A stretch of DNA of 64,000 nt from Diphasiastrum complanatum (taxonomy: Eukaryota > Streptophyta > Lycopodiopsida > Lycopodiales > Lycopodiaceae): the NCBI GenBank assembly GCA_029204225.1, contig CM055108.1:22862326-22926325 (forward strand), written 5' to 3'. Position numbers and translations under genes: made by a program. Shown here one piece after another: positions 57,801-60,107 of this stretch (positions are counted from its first letter, which is position 1; every line of letters starts with the position of its first letter). The notes beneath the pieces are model-generated. The model saw only the letters and a list, made by a program, of their open reading frames with translations, ran no database searches and had not been told where the DNA came from.

Positions 57801-60107
57801 TTGCTCCTCCTCAAGCCTCGGCCTCACCACCTCTTGAGCAACATCAAGATTGATGATTGATCTTGCATGAGACTCCTTGATCTGTGCATCATCCAAGTTA
57901 AACTTCTGATCTTTGGATCAAATCTAGAGAAGTAGCACTCATTTAATGAGGGTTGATTTTACACGTGTGAGCTCTCTGTCCGTACAGGGCTCTGCTGGAG
58001 CAGATCAGGCTCGTTTTGATCCACTTATGATCCATAGATAGCTTGTCTCTTAGCGAGTTTGAATCCCTCTCTTAAATCCGAGTTCTTGCAAGCAAAAGCA
58101 CTAAAGATCTGATATATACACCCTCACCTCTTCAAAGCATGAAGCTCTGATACCATGTGAAGTTTTTAGCACGTGTGAACTTCACCACACACCCTACAGG
58201 ATCTTACTGAGATGTTGTGATTGCACAAGATTGATCAGAGAACAGTATACTTGAAAAACCTATGACAAGAGCACAATGGCATACATCAGATGAAAAAATC
58301 TAACTTTTCACTATGAGAATTGAATGTCAGAAATAATTCTAAGTGCTCAGTATGGGAAAAACAGCCTGCTCTCGGGTAGAGAGAAAATCAATGATGGAAA
58401 ACTCGGGTAGAGAGAGAATGAGTCCAAAAACATCAAAATCTCAATATTCACAATATGGCAAAACATGCCAAGCTTTCCCTGAGAGAGACTCGAAGTACCT
58501 TGGAAAAATGTTTATCTTGTTCACCATTAGGGCAAGATGGAACATTCTGCAAAGTTTTCAATAGCACCTATCAACCAAAAAAATTGCACGTTACAAAGGC
58601 ATGATTGAGAACATTCCCCTACTTGTTTCCAAGCCCAAAAATGTGTGCTAACAATTGTACTTTTAGTTACTAGCTAGAAAAGAGAGAATAGACAATCTAC
58701 AGTTGATCTTATGCTTCATTCAAGTTTCTCGAAGTGATTGTTCCTGAGCTCAGTGTCTCACGTGTCCCCCAGAAATTTCACTAAACATCAGTGGCTATTC
58801 CTCATGAATATGATGTAATAGGTGGCAAAAATACCTTCAGAGGAGGATATTGTGAAAATGGTGCATGACCATGGGCTAGTTCCAATGCAGTTATCCCAAA
58901 AGACCAAATATCAGCTCTGTTCACAACCAACAGTATCATATCTTCAACTAGCTAATTTCGCATGAGCATTCATGCAAAAATGAGAAAAAATAAAGTAGCA
59001 CAAGGGCGCCATTTTCTTTCCAAGTATTTAGATGCCCTCAAAGAATCAACTATCTGGAATGTGAAAGGAAGATTTGTGCAAGCACAAAGGAAACAATTCC
59101 AGAGTCAATACTATTAAATAAATGGAAGCTAGATTGTGCACAAAAACTCCCACAAACATTAACAAGCCCAGCAAGAATATACCATCCTACAGAGAAGAGG
59201 CCACTGTCAAGAACATACTTGAAATCATAATCATGAACATTCTGCATGACCTCCGGTGCCATCCTGTAGAATCATTCAGCAACGAAGGCAGAAAGGAGTA
59301 AAACGCATATATGTTGATTCAGAAAATAGAATGTCTCACAAACAAAAAGCGTTGGTGAATGTTGTGCACTACATATTGGCTTATGTGATCAAAGTTCTGT
59401 TCATCATAATTCAGCAGCTTACATTTATCAAAAGTCAGCTATCCTCAAATCAAACCACAACTAAATGCAGAAATTAGTCTCTTGATTGATATATTTTGAT
59501 GTAGAAAATACCACTCTGTTGAGTTCATTCTTAGACTATGCAAAAACCAAAACAAATTGAGTTTATGTAGGAATACTAAAGGTAACCAGCATGGTGTTCC
59601 TGGATAGAATTTTGTTGACTGTGTTCCACCAGAAGTTCCATAAACGCCCCCTAGTCTCACCCTGCCATCAGCATCAACCAATATGTTTCCTGCCTGCATT
59701 TATCAGCATCAGCAGGTACATAAATGTTGTTTGGGGTTATGTAACTTCTAAGCTAGAGAATATAGCATTATATAACATTCCACATCTATGAACTGATGAG
59801 ATGGAAATGCTGCAAACGATTCCCCTAGAGAAGTACGCAGTTCTATAGATACCTTGACATCTCTATGGAATTGACGTTGGCGATGAAGGTATTCAAGAGC
59901 TTTCAAGGTTTCTTTCAAAATGGTTGCAATAACAGGCTCCTCAAAACCATCAGGGAAATGAGCTTTCATGATATGAAGACATGAGCCTCCAGCCATGAAG
60001 GGCATGACAACCCCTAGCGCACGATCACTTAGAAAACAACTATACAATTTCACAACATTTGGGTGGTTCATCTGCCTCCATGTTTCTGCCTTAAGACTTA
60101 TCTCATC
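14119..60107 (-). CDS. BLUS1/STE20-SPS1-like plant protein kinase gene (20 proposed exons, N-terminus outside window)
   Basis: Rebuilt as 20 exons (the one at 15944-15998 tentative), all splice phases compatible except that one short exon seems to be missing between 15944 and 15135. Family: plant GCK/STE20-like Ser/Thr kinases related to Arabidopsis BLUS1, At5g14720 and At4g24100. Seen in order: HPNVV, hinge [97 protein letters not shown], and a terminal coiled coil ([32 protein letters not shown]) to a stop. The glycine loop and VAIK lysine are not in the window. The DFG position reads GGVYG, so catalytic competence is doubtful. Intron sizes reach about 15 kb (52173-37185) and 20.8 kb (36843-15999) through retrotransposon insertion. 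No stop interrupts the joined frame. Open chromatin, transcript support and the 5' end cannot be judged here. Confidence 0.85.
14323..14374 (-). CDS. Kinase gene exon (coiled coil)
   Basis: 52 nt with acceptor CAG and donor GTATGA, entering in phase 2 and leaving in phase 0. It encodes [18 protein letters not shown], matching the family's (S)LT(E/D)ELQxxKxxN heptad segment. Confidence 0.8.
14497..14558 (-). CDS. Kinase gene exon (coiled coil)
   Basis: 62 nt between acceptor CAG and donor GTTCTA. It encodes [19 protein letters not shown] plus a split Arg codon, corresponding to the family's DREKELLxxxxELQ motif. Confidence 0.82.
14662..14720 (-). CDS. Kinase gene exon
   Basis: 59 nt, acceptor TTGGCAG, donor ATG|GTTTGG. 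It completes the split Ala codon of the previous exon and encodes [20 protein letters not shown]. Confidence 0.72.
14867..14918 (-). CDS. Kinase gene exon
   Basis: 52 nt, acceptor GTGCAG, donor GTAAAT. It encodes [17 protein letters not shown] plus one base, equivalent to the family's xILNLMxQ segment. Confidence 0.78.
15016..15135 (-). CDS. Kinase gene exon with GC splice donor
   Basis: 120 nt (40 codons) between acceptor ATCCAG and the non-canonical donor CAG|GCAAGT, otherwise a perfect consensus. It encodes a segment starting [17 protein letters not shown] and ending [12 protein letters not shown], which corresponds to the family's LQxxLQQNxxQ segment. A second open frame ([11 protein letters not shown]...) runs across the same stretch but does not fit the downstream phase. 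Confidence 0.78.
15944..15998 (-). CDS. Kinase gene exon, tentative
   Basis: 55 nt between GTGAG and donor GTTAGT, encoding [18 protein letters not shown] plus one base. Phase 0 at entry fits the exon at 36844-36938. It leaves in phase 1, so a small exon is still needed before 15135; 15249-15283 (35 nt, acceptor TGCAG, donor GTATAT) would restore the phase. Assignment rests on phase, splice sites and position only. Confidence 0.5.
16500..16620. other. GC-rich, CpG-dense island inside AT-rich intron
   Basis: About 120 bp of sequence such as GACGCGCATCCGGGCACG and GTCCGGATGCGAGCGCG, with several near-palindromic CCGG(A/G)(C/T)GCG words. It is followed by A/T homopolymers (16610-16640) and C-rich sequence to about 16730. 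Short open frames on both strands merely read the bias. It probably belongs to a small unrecognised transposon. Confidence 0.6.
16885..16908. repeat. Short (CT)n microsatellite
   Basis: About 11 CT units (TATCTCTCTC to CTCTCTAGC). Confidence 0.8.
17425..17443. repeat. Telobox-like TTTAGGG repeats
   Basis: TTTTAGGGTTTAGGGTTTCC, about 2.5 units of the plant telomere motif. Further single or degenerate units lie at about 17940-17960, 18643-18656, 18738-18750 and 18840-18862, the later ones as AAACCCTAAACC. Confidence 0.75.
18185..18615 (+). pseudogene. Coding-like, coiled-coil remnant of unknown origin
   Basis: From [16 protein letters not shown] the frame runs through [20 protein letters not shown] to LNIAL, loses one A in an A-run at about 18357-18361, continues as [20 protein letters not shown], meets an in-frame TGA near 18447, and continues through [20 protein letters not shown] to about 18600. 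Heptad-like Leu/Ala spacing with many Glu/Lys residues predicts a coiled coil. I do not recognise the family. A retroelement gag or a captured gene fragment are both possible. Confidence 0.4.
18630..18840. repeat. Tandem duplication (about 97 bp) with AAACCCTAAACC
   Basis: The block CTAAACCTACACACTA - ATGTCTTATA - GATGAGAT - TTTCTCC - GAACTT - AACA - CTTACTAATTACTTATGCT occurs twice in a row. Pieces of it (CTACACACTACTATGTCTTC and TGAACTTCAACAGCTTACTA) recur at about 19365-19390 and 19495-19520. It shows no protein-coding potential. Confidence 0.75.
19814..20654 (+). pseudogene. Ty3/gypsy protease-region remnant, left part
   Basis: The open frame 19814-20320 includes [20 protein letters not shown] and [19 protein letters not shown], the C-terminal signature of gypsy retropepsins (xDFYVLPLGGYDVVLGVDWL in relatives). 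The catalytic DSGA/DTGA stretch upstream is not found. Downstream the frame continues as a Ser/Pro/Val-rich region (to 20600) with no domain I know. The copia element E is inserted at 20655. Confidence 0.65.
20655..21337 (-). repeat. 3' LTR of copia E
   Basis: 683 bp, TGTAAAAATT on plus to TTTTTAACA (so TGTTAAAA...TTTTTACA in element orientation). It is about 99% identical to the copy at 26126-26807. It contains TATATATACATG near 20992-21003, whose reverse complement could serve as the TATA box. Confidence 0.95.
21352..23154 (-). CDS. Copia E polyprotein, C-terminal part: RT and RNase H
   Basis: Continues the gag-pol frame after a single in-frame TAA (23155-23157). It begins with the conserved RDVIFDE stretch, then [47 protein letters not shown], the catalytic YVDD box ([11 protein letters not shown] near 22310-22340) and LHFILGIEV. 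RNase [17 protein letters not shown] (first Asp), [10 protein letters not shown] (Glu), [12 protein letters not shown] (Asp), [14 protein letters not shown] and the ADLLTKPL tail, stopping at 21352-21354. The domain set is full length with no other stop. Taken alone an ATG at 23127 opens 591 codons, but natural expression would need readthrough or repair of the stop. Confidence 0.95.
   Translation of the reverse strand, partial: RDVIFDEHHMHMLEEGSSAPTIKKKMAEEQDLGFEEELMEEQAPNPPITPRRSSRAKVEPSRLTYQGKRQQVEGISSTSYALSSFEEPSNVKDALNSKEWYKAMLDEYDVLIENETWLLVERPQRNVIGCKWVFKLKLNANGSVNKHKARLVAKGYAQERGIDYEETFAPVAKMVTIRLIIALASHFGWILCQMDVSNAFLNGFLEEDIYMEQPQGFIKHRMENKVCHLQRSIYGLKQASRSWNSRLHCYLISLSFVQSEYDSTLYIKFDDVGILLLLIYVDDIIISGNSVDGIEKIKIDLSLEFKMVDLGCLHFILGIEVLRGSDFIFISQVNYAQILLKKFKMEVCKSVDTPMEQDVKVPNEDDERSFMDITLFRQLIGSLMWITITRPDLSFSVCRLSQSMQKPLNIHWKKAKRILRYISGTLDFGILYRGDVINLHAFSDSDFAGDKRDRKSTSAYSTFIGEGVVSWLSKKQETISLSSTEAEYKALTTTTKEVLWIKRLLVELKIMDSEEAPIIYNDNISAQHLASNPIFHARSKHIEICHHFVREMVQAKEIALEHVPSNQCVADLLTKPLQKTPFMKFRSSLGVISKAMIEPS
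23155..25314 (-). CDS. Copia E polyprotein, N-terminal part: gag, protease, integrase
   Basis: 719 codons from the ATG at 25312-25314. The gag (UBN2/gag_2 type) has [11 protein letters not shown] near the start. The zinc knuckle is [14 protein letters not shown] (near 24550-24510). Protease: [11 protein letters not shown] (about residues 310-320). Gag-pre-integrase: [14 protein letters not shown] and [10 protein letters not shown] (HHCC). The integrase catalytic triad is in HSDVHIAS (Asp), RSDNGGEF (Asp) and [12 protein letters not shown] (Glu). It ends LPSLNKFVV followed by TAA, where relatives read on into xRDVIFDE. This nonsense codon is the only break I found in a 1321-codon frame, so the copy is very young but probably disabled. 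Confidence 0.96.
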   Translation of the reverse strand: MASINAYLLDTNERLNKTNYSIWKVRMESIMIMQDLMEIVNGKEGEPIHPQEKAKYIKRCNVALHCIKMNVANELLREVGDCTSAQDVWETLQKVYESKNQTRMLALKNQIYRSYQKKGESAHTFVLRVKELNKELAFIGDPIKDEDLVQLILNGLSFKFDNLVQGYAIMGKLPILEELQGTLMAEESRRSQMQERMERLSIQGGDDQALFTKGKGKSKGKGSTFKKSTKLEDQEGPPKASPSTTKVKKDKSKVKCYYCSKMGHYASECFKRKQDQSQANMSKEEEEESSHEDSLMMSIFSSTSFKGEDPWWIDSGASSHMTSKREFFSSLLSYDGPIKSIYTANDEACKIEGVGSIPLCLGSSKKINIEGVLYIPTITKNLLSVGQMVDNGFNVDFASNECFIKKKGKIVAKGTRLGKLYKLDAFVDTNVVMLAEKSKISTFTLWHKRLGHVNSGSMEAMIKEECALGLPRSIGKEDKVCEACALSKTHKKVFPNSITKSSHPLELIHSDVHIASTKSNGGSSMFLTFIDDYSRYCWVFLLSFKSQVFDTFVKFKLFVEKHHNHSIKILRSDNGGEFISNEFKAFCEEEGIKKETSCPYTPQQNGVAERRNRTLCECSKALRLDACLPKSFWGESLVCANYLMNRVSCKAIEGKTPYEMLYGKKPNHLKVFGCICYVHVPLETRTKEDPSSTRGIMLGYASSSKGYKVYLPSLNKFVV
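26126..26807 (-). repeat. 5' LTR of copia E
   Basis: 682 bp, matching 20655-21337 with about 1% divergence. It is directly bordered by the priming site on its left and the ATCTG duplication on its right. Confidence 0.95.
26808..27500 (+). pseudogene. Right part of the gypsy-like region split by copia E
   Basis: Open frame 26840-27232 and overlapping frames to 27503. Translation is hydrophobic (Phe/Leu/Ile/Trp rich) and contains an internal 84-bp duplication (27092 and 27176; SWLL-I-W-SFGP twice). It joins the left part at the target site with an open frame (LEVCDL/PHDIS), but I cannot match it to a gypsy domain. It may be a non-coding, T-rich LTR or spacer read by chance. Confidence 0.35.
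27501..28826. other. No gene seen; short tandem motifs
   Basis: Includes an (AT)n run at about 28047-28063, and three close copies of a GTGGG(T/C)(A/T)-TC-AAAAA motif at 28070-28135. No coding domain was recognised on either strand. Confidence 0.6.
28827..29104 (+). repeat. 5' LTR of the miniature element
   Basis: 278 bp. It contains CCCATATATAAGTTGGGG (about 28940-28957), a good TATA-box candidate with downstream sequence for transcript start. It is about 94-95% identical to the 3' copy by eye. Confidence 0.88.
29105..29117 (+). other. Primer binding site of the miniature element
   Basis: TGGTATCAGAGCC, perfect complement to the 3' end of plant initiator tRNA-Met, immediately after the LTR end TACA. 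Confidence 0.92.
29158..29434 (+). repeat. 3' LTR of the miniature element
   Basis: 277 bp and colinear with the 5' copy. It is preceded directly by the G-rich polypurine tract. Confidence 0.88.
29790..30170. repeat. Purine-rich AGCAG/GAGAG low-complexity stretch with a 17-G run
   Basis: Plus strand composed mostly of AGAG, GCAG and CAGCAG words, ending in an uninterrupted run of 17 G (30149-30165). The minus-strand frames at 29787-30255 (Ser/Leu/Pro-rich) reflect this composition and are not genes. The G run could form a quadruplex. Confidence 0.8.
30171..33347. other. No gene seen in about 3.2 kb
   Basis: Short frames only, none with a recognisable domain. It may contain worn LTR-element untranslated sequence (for example the GC-rich stretch 30840-31040 with CCCGCCTAGG and GGGAGGCGAGTACCCGG). 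A minor A-run lies at 31508-31521 and a T-run at about 33029-33040. Confidence 0.5.
33348..34177 (-). pseudogene. Copia H remnant: gag joined to an LTR fragment
   Basis: The gag runs on minus from an ATG at 34177 to about 33530: [20 protein letters not shown], then an in-frame TAA (33980-33982) where copia E has a Cys codon, then [30 protein letters not shown] and [15 protein letters not shown]. The downstream zinc knuckle, protease, integrase and RT are missing. The frame ends in about 180 bp (33348-33527) that resembles the LTR end of copia F (TGTGAA(A/G)TTTT, TTGTGATTGCAC, GCAAGAGCAC). It is an internally deleted relative of copia E and F. Confidence 0.82.
34178..35464. other. Copia H leader and unassigned sequence
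   Basis: About 34178-34740 is probably the 5' leader of copia H, but no priming site or 5' LTR was found. The rest shows no gene. Confidence 0.4.
35465..35552. repeat. Two 44-bp tandem units
   Basis: CGATATTTT(G/A)ATTGTGTAGC, followed by AGTCCATCACACTCCCATTC and TTTA, is repeated twice with one difference inside the unit. Confidence 0.9.
35580..35814 (-). pseudogene. Exon-like open stretch, unknown
   Basis: Minus-strand frame reading [56 protein letters not shown] and [13 protein letters not shown]. The composition (Cys, His, Asp, Pro, Gly) is protein-like and the frame stays open for about 100 codons in AT-rich DNA. I recognise no family. It lies on the same strand as the kinase gene in its largest intron, with no clear splice sites or phase fit, so I regard it as an unrelated fragment. 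Confidence 0.3.
36844..36938 (-). CDS. Kinase gene exon ([13 protein letters not shown] block)
   Basis: 95 nt, acceptor GAGCAG, donor GAG|GTAAGC. It completes a Gly codon from the previous exon and encodes [20 protein letters not shown] followed by [11 protein letters not shown]. The KGRFxVTSENVxL motif is a hallmark of this kinase family's C-terminal region, which ties the exon to the kinase exons 15 kb away. Confidence 0.88.
37135..37184 (-). CDS. Kinase gene exon
   Basis: 50 nt, acceptor TTGGCAG, donor CAAG|GTAATC. It encodes [16 protein letters not shown] with one base before and one after. Entry phase matches the exon ending at 52174 and exit phase matches 36938. Confidence 0.8.
38190..38440. 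repeat. Dispersed repeat X, copy 1
   Basis: Shares with 44450-44687 and 47527-47575 a block beginning ACACCCATCTAT-GCCTCTGC, through AGAGAGCCCTTTGTTCAGCA and GGAGCACTATGGATGGCAA, to CCAAGGGAATAGAATGGAAT. Copy 1 is uninterrupted and shows the pre-insertion sequence for the retroelement in copy 2. No function was recognised. Confidence 0.85.
38441..40400. other. No gene seen
   Basis: About 2 kb of intron sequence with short, unrecognised open frames only. The stretch 38480-38690 has a higher GC content and an open plus frame, but no motif I know. Confidence 0.5.
40401..42645 (+). mobile_element. Copia D, truncated (LTR, gag, protease, start of INT)
   Basis: Begins with a TGTTGGAAATTAAG LTR-like start at 40401 and a (G)ACAGTGTCGGC-rich stretch (40720-41000) like the LTR of copia B. 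Gag frame about 41330-41992, including [16 protein letters not shown] and the zinc knuckle [14 protein letters not shown]. After a TAG it continues at 42046-42411 with the protease motif [12 protein letters not shown] (intact D-S-G) and gag-pre-integrase ([14 protein letters not shown] at about 42475). It stops abruptly near 42645, so integrase core, RT and RNase H are missing. The same zinc knuckle pattern links it to copia B. Orientation is antisense to the kinase gene. Confidence 0.85.
42646..43146. other. No gene seen; short (GTT)n run
   Basis: Contains TTGCTGTTGTTGTTGTTGC near 42783-42801. No coding domain was recognised. Confidence 0.5.
43147..43338 (+). pseudogene. Copia RT fragment next to a polypurine tract
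   Basis: Reads [20 protein letters not shown], then [24 protein letters not shown] after a small frameshift. This is the region just after the copia YVDD box (here F-L-D-D). It is followed directly by ATTAACGGGGAG at 43328-43338, a polypurine tract, so the rest of RT and the RNase H have been deleted. Confidence 0.7.
43339..43751 (+). repeat. Possible copia 3' LTR
   Basis: Starts TGTTGGAAG straight after the polypurine tract. A plausible end is CCCGACA at 43745-43751 (imperfect inverse of TGTTGG). No second copy is visible, so the right boundary is a guess. Confidence 0.4.
43752..44351. other. No gene seen
   Basis: AT-rich intron sequence without recognised features. Confidence 0.5.
44352..44430. 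repeat. 70-bp direct repeat, left copy
   Basis: TAAACAAGAGCATGTTAGAA, then AACGTCAACATTAGTACTCT and CCATTGTAAGT, recurs at 47574-47642. The two copies flank repeat X copy 2 together with the element inserted in it. Confidence 0.85.
44688..44952 (-). repeat. 3' LTR of the gag-only element (shortened)
   Basis: 265 bp. It is colinear with 47166-47526 but lacks about 96 bp between CACGTG and CCGTGCCGGGGC, probably a deletion at a short repeat. Confidence 0.85.
45051..45233 (-). pseudogene. Gag zinc-knuckle part of the gag-only element
   Basis: Reads [14 protein letters not shown], a CX2CX4HX4C knuckle, followed by a Lys-rich tail. It is in a different frame from the main gag frame, so at least one frameshift lies in 45234-45433. 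Only about 100 bp separate its end from the LTR, which rules out a hidden pol. Confidence 0.75.
45434..46261 (-). CDS. Gypsy-type gag protein (retrotransposon capsid)
   Basis: 275 codons from ATG at 46259-46261. The N-terminal third is acidic and coiled coil-like ([20 protein letters not shown]). The central retrotrans_gag domain holds [54 protein letters not shown] and [16 protein letters not shown]. Such proteins form the capsid of Ty3/gypsy particles. The stop at 45434 comes before the zinc knuckle, which follows in another frame. A functional gag in a pol-less element could use enzymes supplied by a full-length partner, but no partner is in the window. Confidence 0.85.
   Translation of the reverse strand: MTTPQGLDQPPERGIDELETEALAFRKGKEPMEMEEQEQFAEELDELVTKEQFLRLVTEVDELKLALANFKSSVDDSFAELKGLILSSAKGSLPSTSQLSPSPLPSVSGEPMRSHPSVFKDLKPPTFIGEEKDRNVDILQTFLSKWKNNHALKQTLDHLQAIDASLSLGPMAYKWWFNLQETGQTPRSWKAFEEAFLREFLLENELDKAWEAWEKTVMDKSLVQYISQYREAILKIKNMDDCQKLRGFVRGLKDEYKVEVQRNSPTTLEQALRYA
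47166..47526 (-). repeat. 5' LTR of the gag-only element
   Basis: 361 bp, full length, next to the priming site. It is unusually GC-rich for this window (GACGTGGCCGACTGCACG, GTGGGGCCCTATCCTGC). Confidence 0.88.
47574..47642. repeat. 70-bp direct repeat, right copy
   Basis: Right partner of 44352-44430, about 88-90% identical by eye. Confidence 0.85.
47643..49555. other. No gene seen; minor simple repeats
   Basis: Contains a GGTGAG-type minisatellite (48668-48692), a G-rich run (48799-48818) and an (AT)n run (49425-49450). The remainder is unrecognised AT-rich intron sequence. Confidence 0.55.
49556..49622. repeat. (GA)n microsatellite
   Basis: About 33 uninterrupted GA units, the longest GA array on the plus strand. 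The Arg-Glu repeat peptide frame at 49523-49756 is an artefact. Confidence 0.95.
50640..51950 (-). pseudogene. Copia I remnant: INT end and start of RT
   Basis: On minus, from about 51560 downward: [40 protein letters not shown] (C-terminal integrase/linker motif F-G-C...Y-V-H), then after many stops [37 protein letters not shown] and TFAP (RT start, equivalent to R-L-V-A-K-G...[10 protein letters not shown]), ending near 50660 at HKPLHGLK (I-Y-G-L-K equivalent). It is heavily degraded, with no LTRs seen. It sits sense to the kinase gene. Confidence 0.75.
52174..52212 (-). CDS. Kinase gene exon
   Basis: 39 nt, acceptor ATACAG, donor AT|GTAAGT (ideal). It encodes [12 protein letters not shown] with split codons at both ends. 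Its exit phase fits the exon at 37184, leaving an intron of 14,989 bp. Confidence 0.72.
52442..52491 (-). CDS. Kinase gene exon
   Basis: 50 nt, acceptor ATGCAG, donor AA|GTATGT. It encodes [16 protein letters not shown] plus a split Lys codon. Confidence 0.72.
52660..52818 (-). CDS. Kinase gene exon
   Basis: 159 nt (53 codons), acceptor GAACAG, donor GAT|GTTAGT. It starts [20 protein letters not shown] and is rich in Ser and Leu. It follows the WSFDIEDL exon in phase 0, as the family predicts. Reading past the donor gives a stop after seven more codons, an alternative end for a shorter isoform. Confidence 0.78.
53081..53149 (-). CDS. Kinase gene exon (WSFDIEDL block)
   Basis: 69 nt, acceptor AATTCAG, donor GTAAGA. 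It encodes [20 protein letters not shown] then CAL, matching the family's EYxRGxSxWNFDxEDLKxQA block that lies just after the kinase domain. Confidence 0.92.
54099..54164 (-). CDS. Kinase gene exon
   Basis: 66 nt, acceptor CAAGCAG, donor GTCTGA. It encodes [20 protein letters not shown] plus SQ, matching the family's EEQEERSQ linker. Confidence 0.85.
54279..54449 (-). CDS. Kinase gene exon (C-lobe end)
   Basis: 171 nt, acceptor CTTGCAG. It encodes [20 protein letters not shown], then [10 protein letters not shown], then [12 protein letters not shown]. It includes the subdomain XI Arg (KRPTA). Two in-phase donors are possible (AAAG|GTCTGC, used here, or ATGAAG|GTCTCA nine bases earlier). Confidence 0.93.
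54490..54557. repeat. (CT)n microsatellite upstream of a kinase splice acceptor
   Basis: About 33 CT units on plus, so a GA purine tract on the transcribed strand, ending 40 nt upstream of the acceptor of exon 54279-54449. Confidence 0.95.
54815..54857. repeat. (CT)n microsatellite
   Basis: About 21 CT units, the second such array within 330 bp in the same intron. Confidence 0.95.
54878..55057. repeat. Two 90-bp tandem units
   Basis: GTAG(C/T)TCCAACATGAGGCA, then CAAGTACACAGCTAGCATAT and GTGTTGATGG, repeated at 54968. The last third recurs at about 55195-55235, and a longer, weaker repeat (CTTTGAGA-CTCATA...ACACATTAG) links 55080-55160 with 55260-55335. Confidence 0.9.
55565..55588. repeat. 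(CA)n microsatellite
   Basis: About 12 CA units. Confidence 0.9.
55589..56059. other. Intron sequence, no feature seen
   Basis: No recognised coding or repeat feature between the CA run and the copia F LTR. Confidence 0.5.
56060..56790 (-). repeat. 3' LTR of copia F (complete)
   Basis: 731 bp from TGTGAAGTTTT to AATCTTCACA on plus. Its inner part (56450-56620) is rich in GCATG/TGCATG words. Its first 330 bp match 58156-58491 at about 95% identity by eye, with short length differences. Confidence 0.9.
56805..57896 (-). CDS. Copia F fused fragment: INT/RT linker joined to late RT and RNase H
   Basis: 363 codons, open throughout. The first ~90 residues are the acidic/basic linker and RT start ([20 protein letters not shown], then [15 protein letters not shown]). 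The frame then jumps directly to late RT ([20 protein letters not shown]), so the RT catalytic core with YVDD has been removed in frame. The RNase H part is complete ([44 protein letters not shown]). No gag, protease or integrase is present. It is related to copia E. It could be transcribed as an open frame but has no polymerase activity. Confidence 0.9.
   Translation of the reverse strand: MDDAQIKESHARSIINLDVAQEVVRPRLEEEQIQATTPRRSTRARSEPRRLTYDEEGRQVEGETSYHALFISDEEPKDVQEALQSKMWVLEIDLWKGHAFLSQSRYALSMLKKFQMENCKGIDTPMEHTIKVPMKDDGKSFEDITLYRSLIGSLIWLIVTRPNLSFCVHKLSQHMQDPKLYHWKLAKRILRYIFSTLDYGLFYKGEDLTLIAFLDSDFAGDRLDRKSTSAYTIFLEGNLVSWLSKKHATISLSSYEAEYKSLTTTTKEVLWINRLLLELKCYADEDLPIIKNDNISTQALANKHIEVAHHFVREKVIGREISLEHVDSTNCVPDLLTKPLLKNVFIKMRSNLGLISKSMLIET
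57897..58143 (-). other. Copia F leader
   Basis: Non-coding leader between the priming site and the fused frame, so the deletion removed nearly all of gag. Confidence 0.6.
58156..58491 (-). repeat. 5' LTR of copia F (outer half missing)
   Basis: Matches 56060-56401 and then stops at GAGAGAGACTC. The U3-like outer part, where the promoter would be, is gone, so the element probably cannot start its own transcription. Confidence 0.9.
58499..58567 (-). CDS. Kinase gene exon
   Basis: 69 nt, acceptor TTGATAG, donor AAG|GTACTTC. It encodes [20 protein letters not shown] plus FSK, matching the family's VLLMTLQNAPPGLDYERDKK(F)SK. Only 7 nt of the following intron precede retroelement sequence. Confidence 0.92.
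58835..58916 (-). CDS. Kinase gene exon (subdomain IX)
   Basis: 82 nt, acceptor GAACAG, donor GTATTT. It encodes [20 protein letters not shown] followed by SQYPPLK. The DIWSFG motif is intact. Confidence 0.95.
59219..59263 (-). CDS. Kinase gene exon (APE motif)
   Basis: 45 nt, acceptor CTACAG, donor AA|GTATGT. It encodes [14 protein letters not shown] with split Trp and Lys codons at its ends. The APE motif is intact. Confidence 0.93.
59587..59693 (-). CDS. Kinase gene exon with altered DFG region
   Basis: 107 nt, acceptor ATGCAG, donor TG|GTTACC. It encodes [19 protein letters not shown], then [16 protein letters not shown] and a split Trp. The catalytic-loop Asn (GNIL) and the GTPCW activation-loop end are as in the family. 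Between them the Asp of DFG is absent (GGVYG) and the loop is several residues shorter than usual. Confidence 0.93.
59853..60107 (-). CDS. Kinase gene exon (N-lobe to HRD)
   Basis: 255 nt (85 codons), acceptor GATGCAG, donor AAG|GTATCT. It encodes [20 protein letters not shown], hinge [37 protein letters not shown] and HRDVK. The family's usual E(V/A)QTMSLIDHPN block shows here as [12 protein letters not shown]. Entry is in phase 0. The exon before it, with the P-loop and VAIK lysine, was not found up to 64000. Confidence 0.95.

Larger units (their letters stand above)
56060..58491 (-). mobile_element. Copia F, internally deleted, inside a kinase intron
   Basis: 3' LTR 56060-56790, polypurine tract beside it (CTCCTCCATA on plus, 56791-56800), one merged pol frame, priming site GCTCTGATACCA at 58144-58155, and a truncated 5' LTR 58156-58491. 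The intact LTR is about 731 bp with terminal inverted repeat TGTGAAG/CTTCACA. The right copy lacks its outer ~390 bp, and its broken edge lies 7 nt from the donor of kinase exon 58499-58567. No target duplication can be recognised because the right end is gone. It sits in sense orientation to the kinase gene. Confidence 0.93.
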
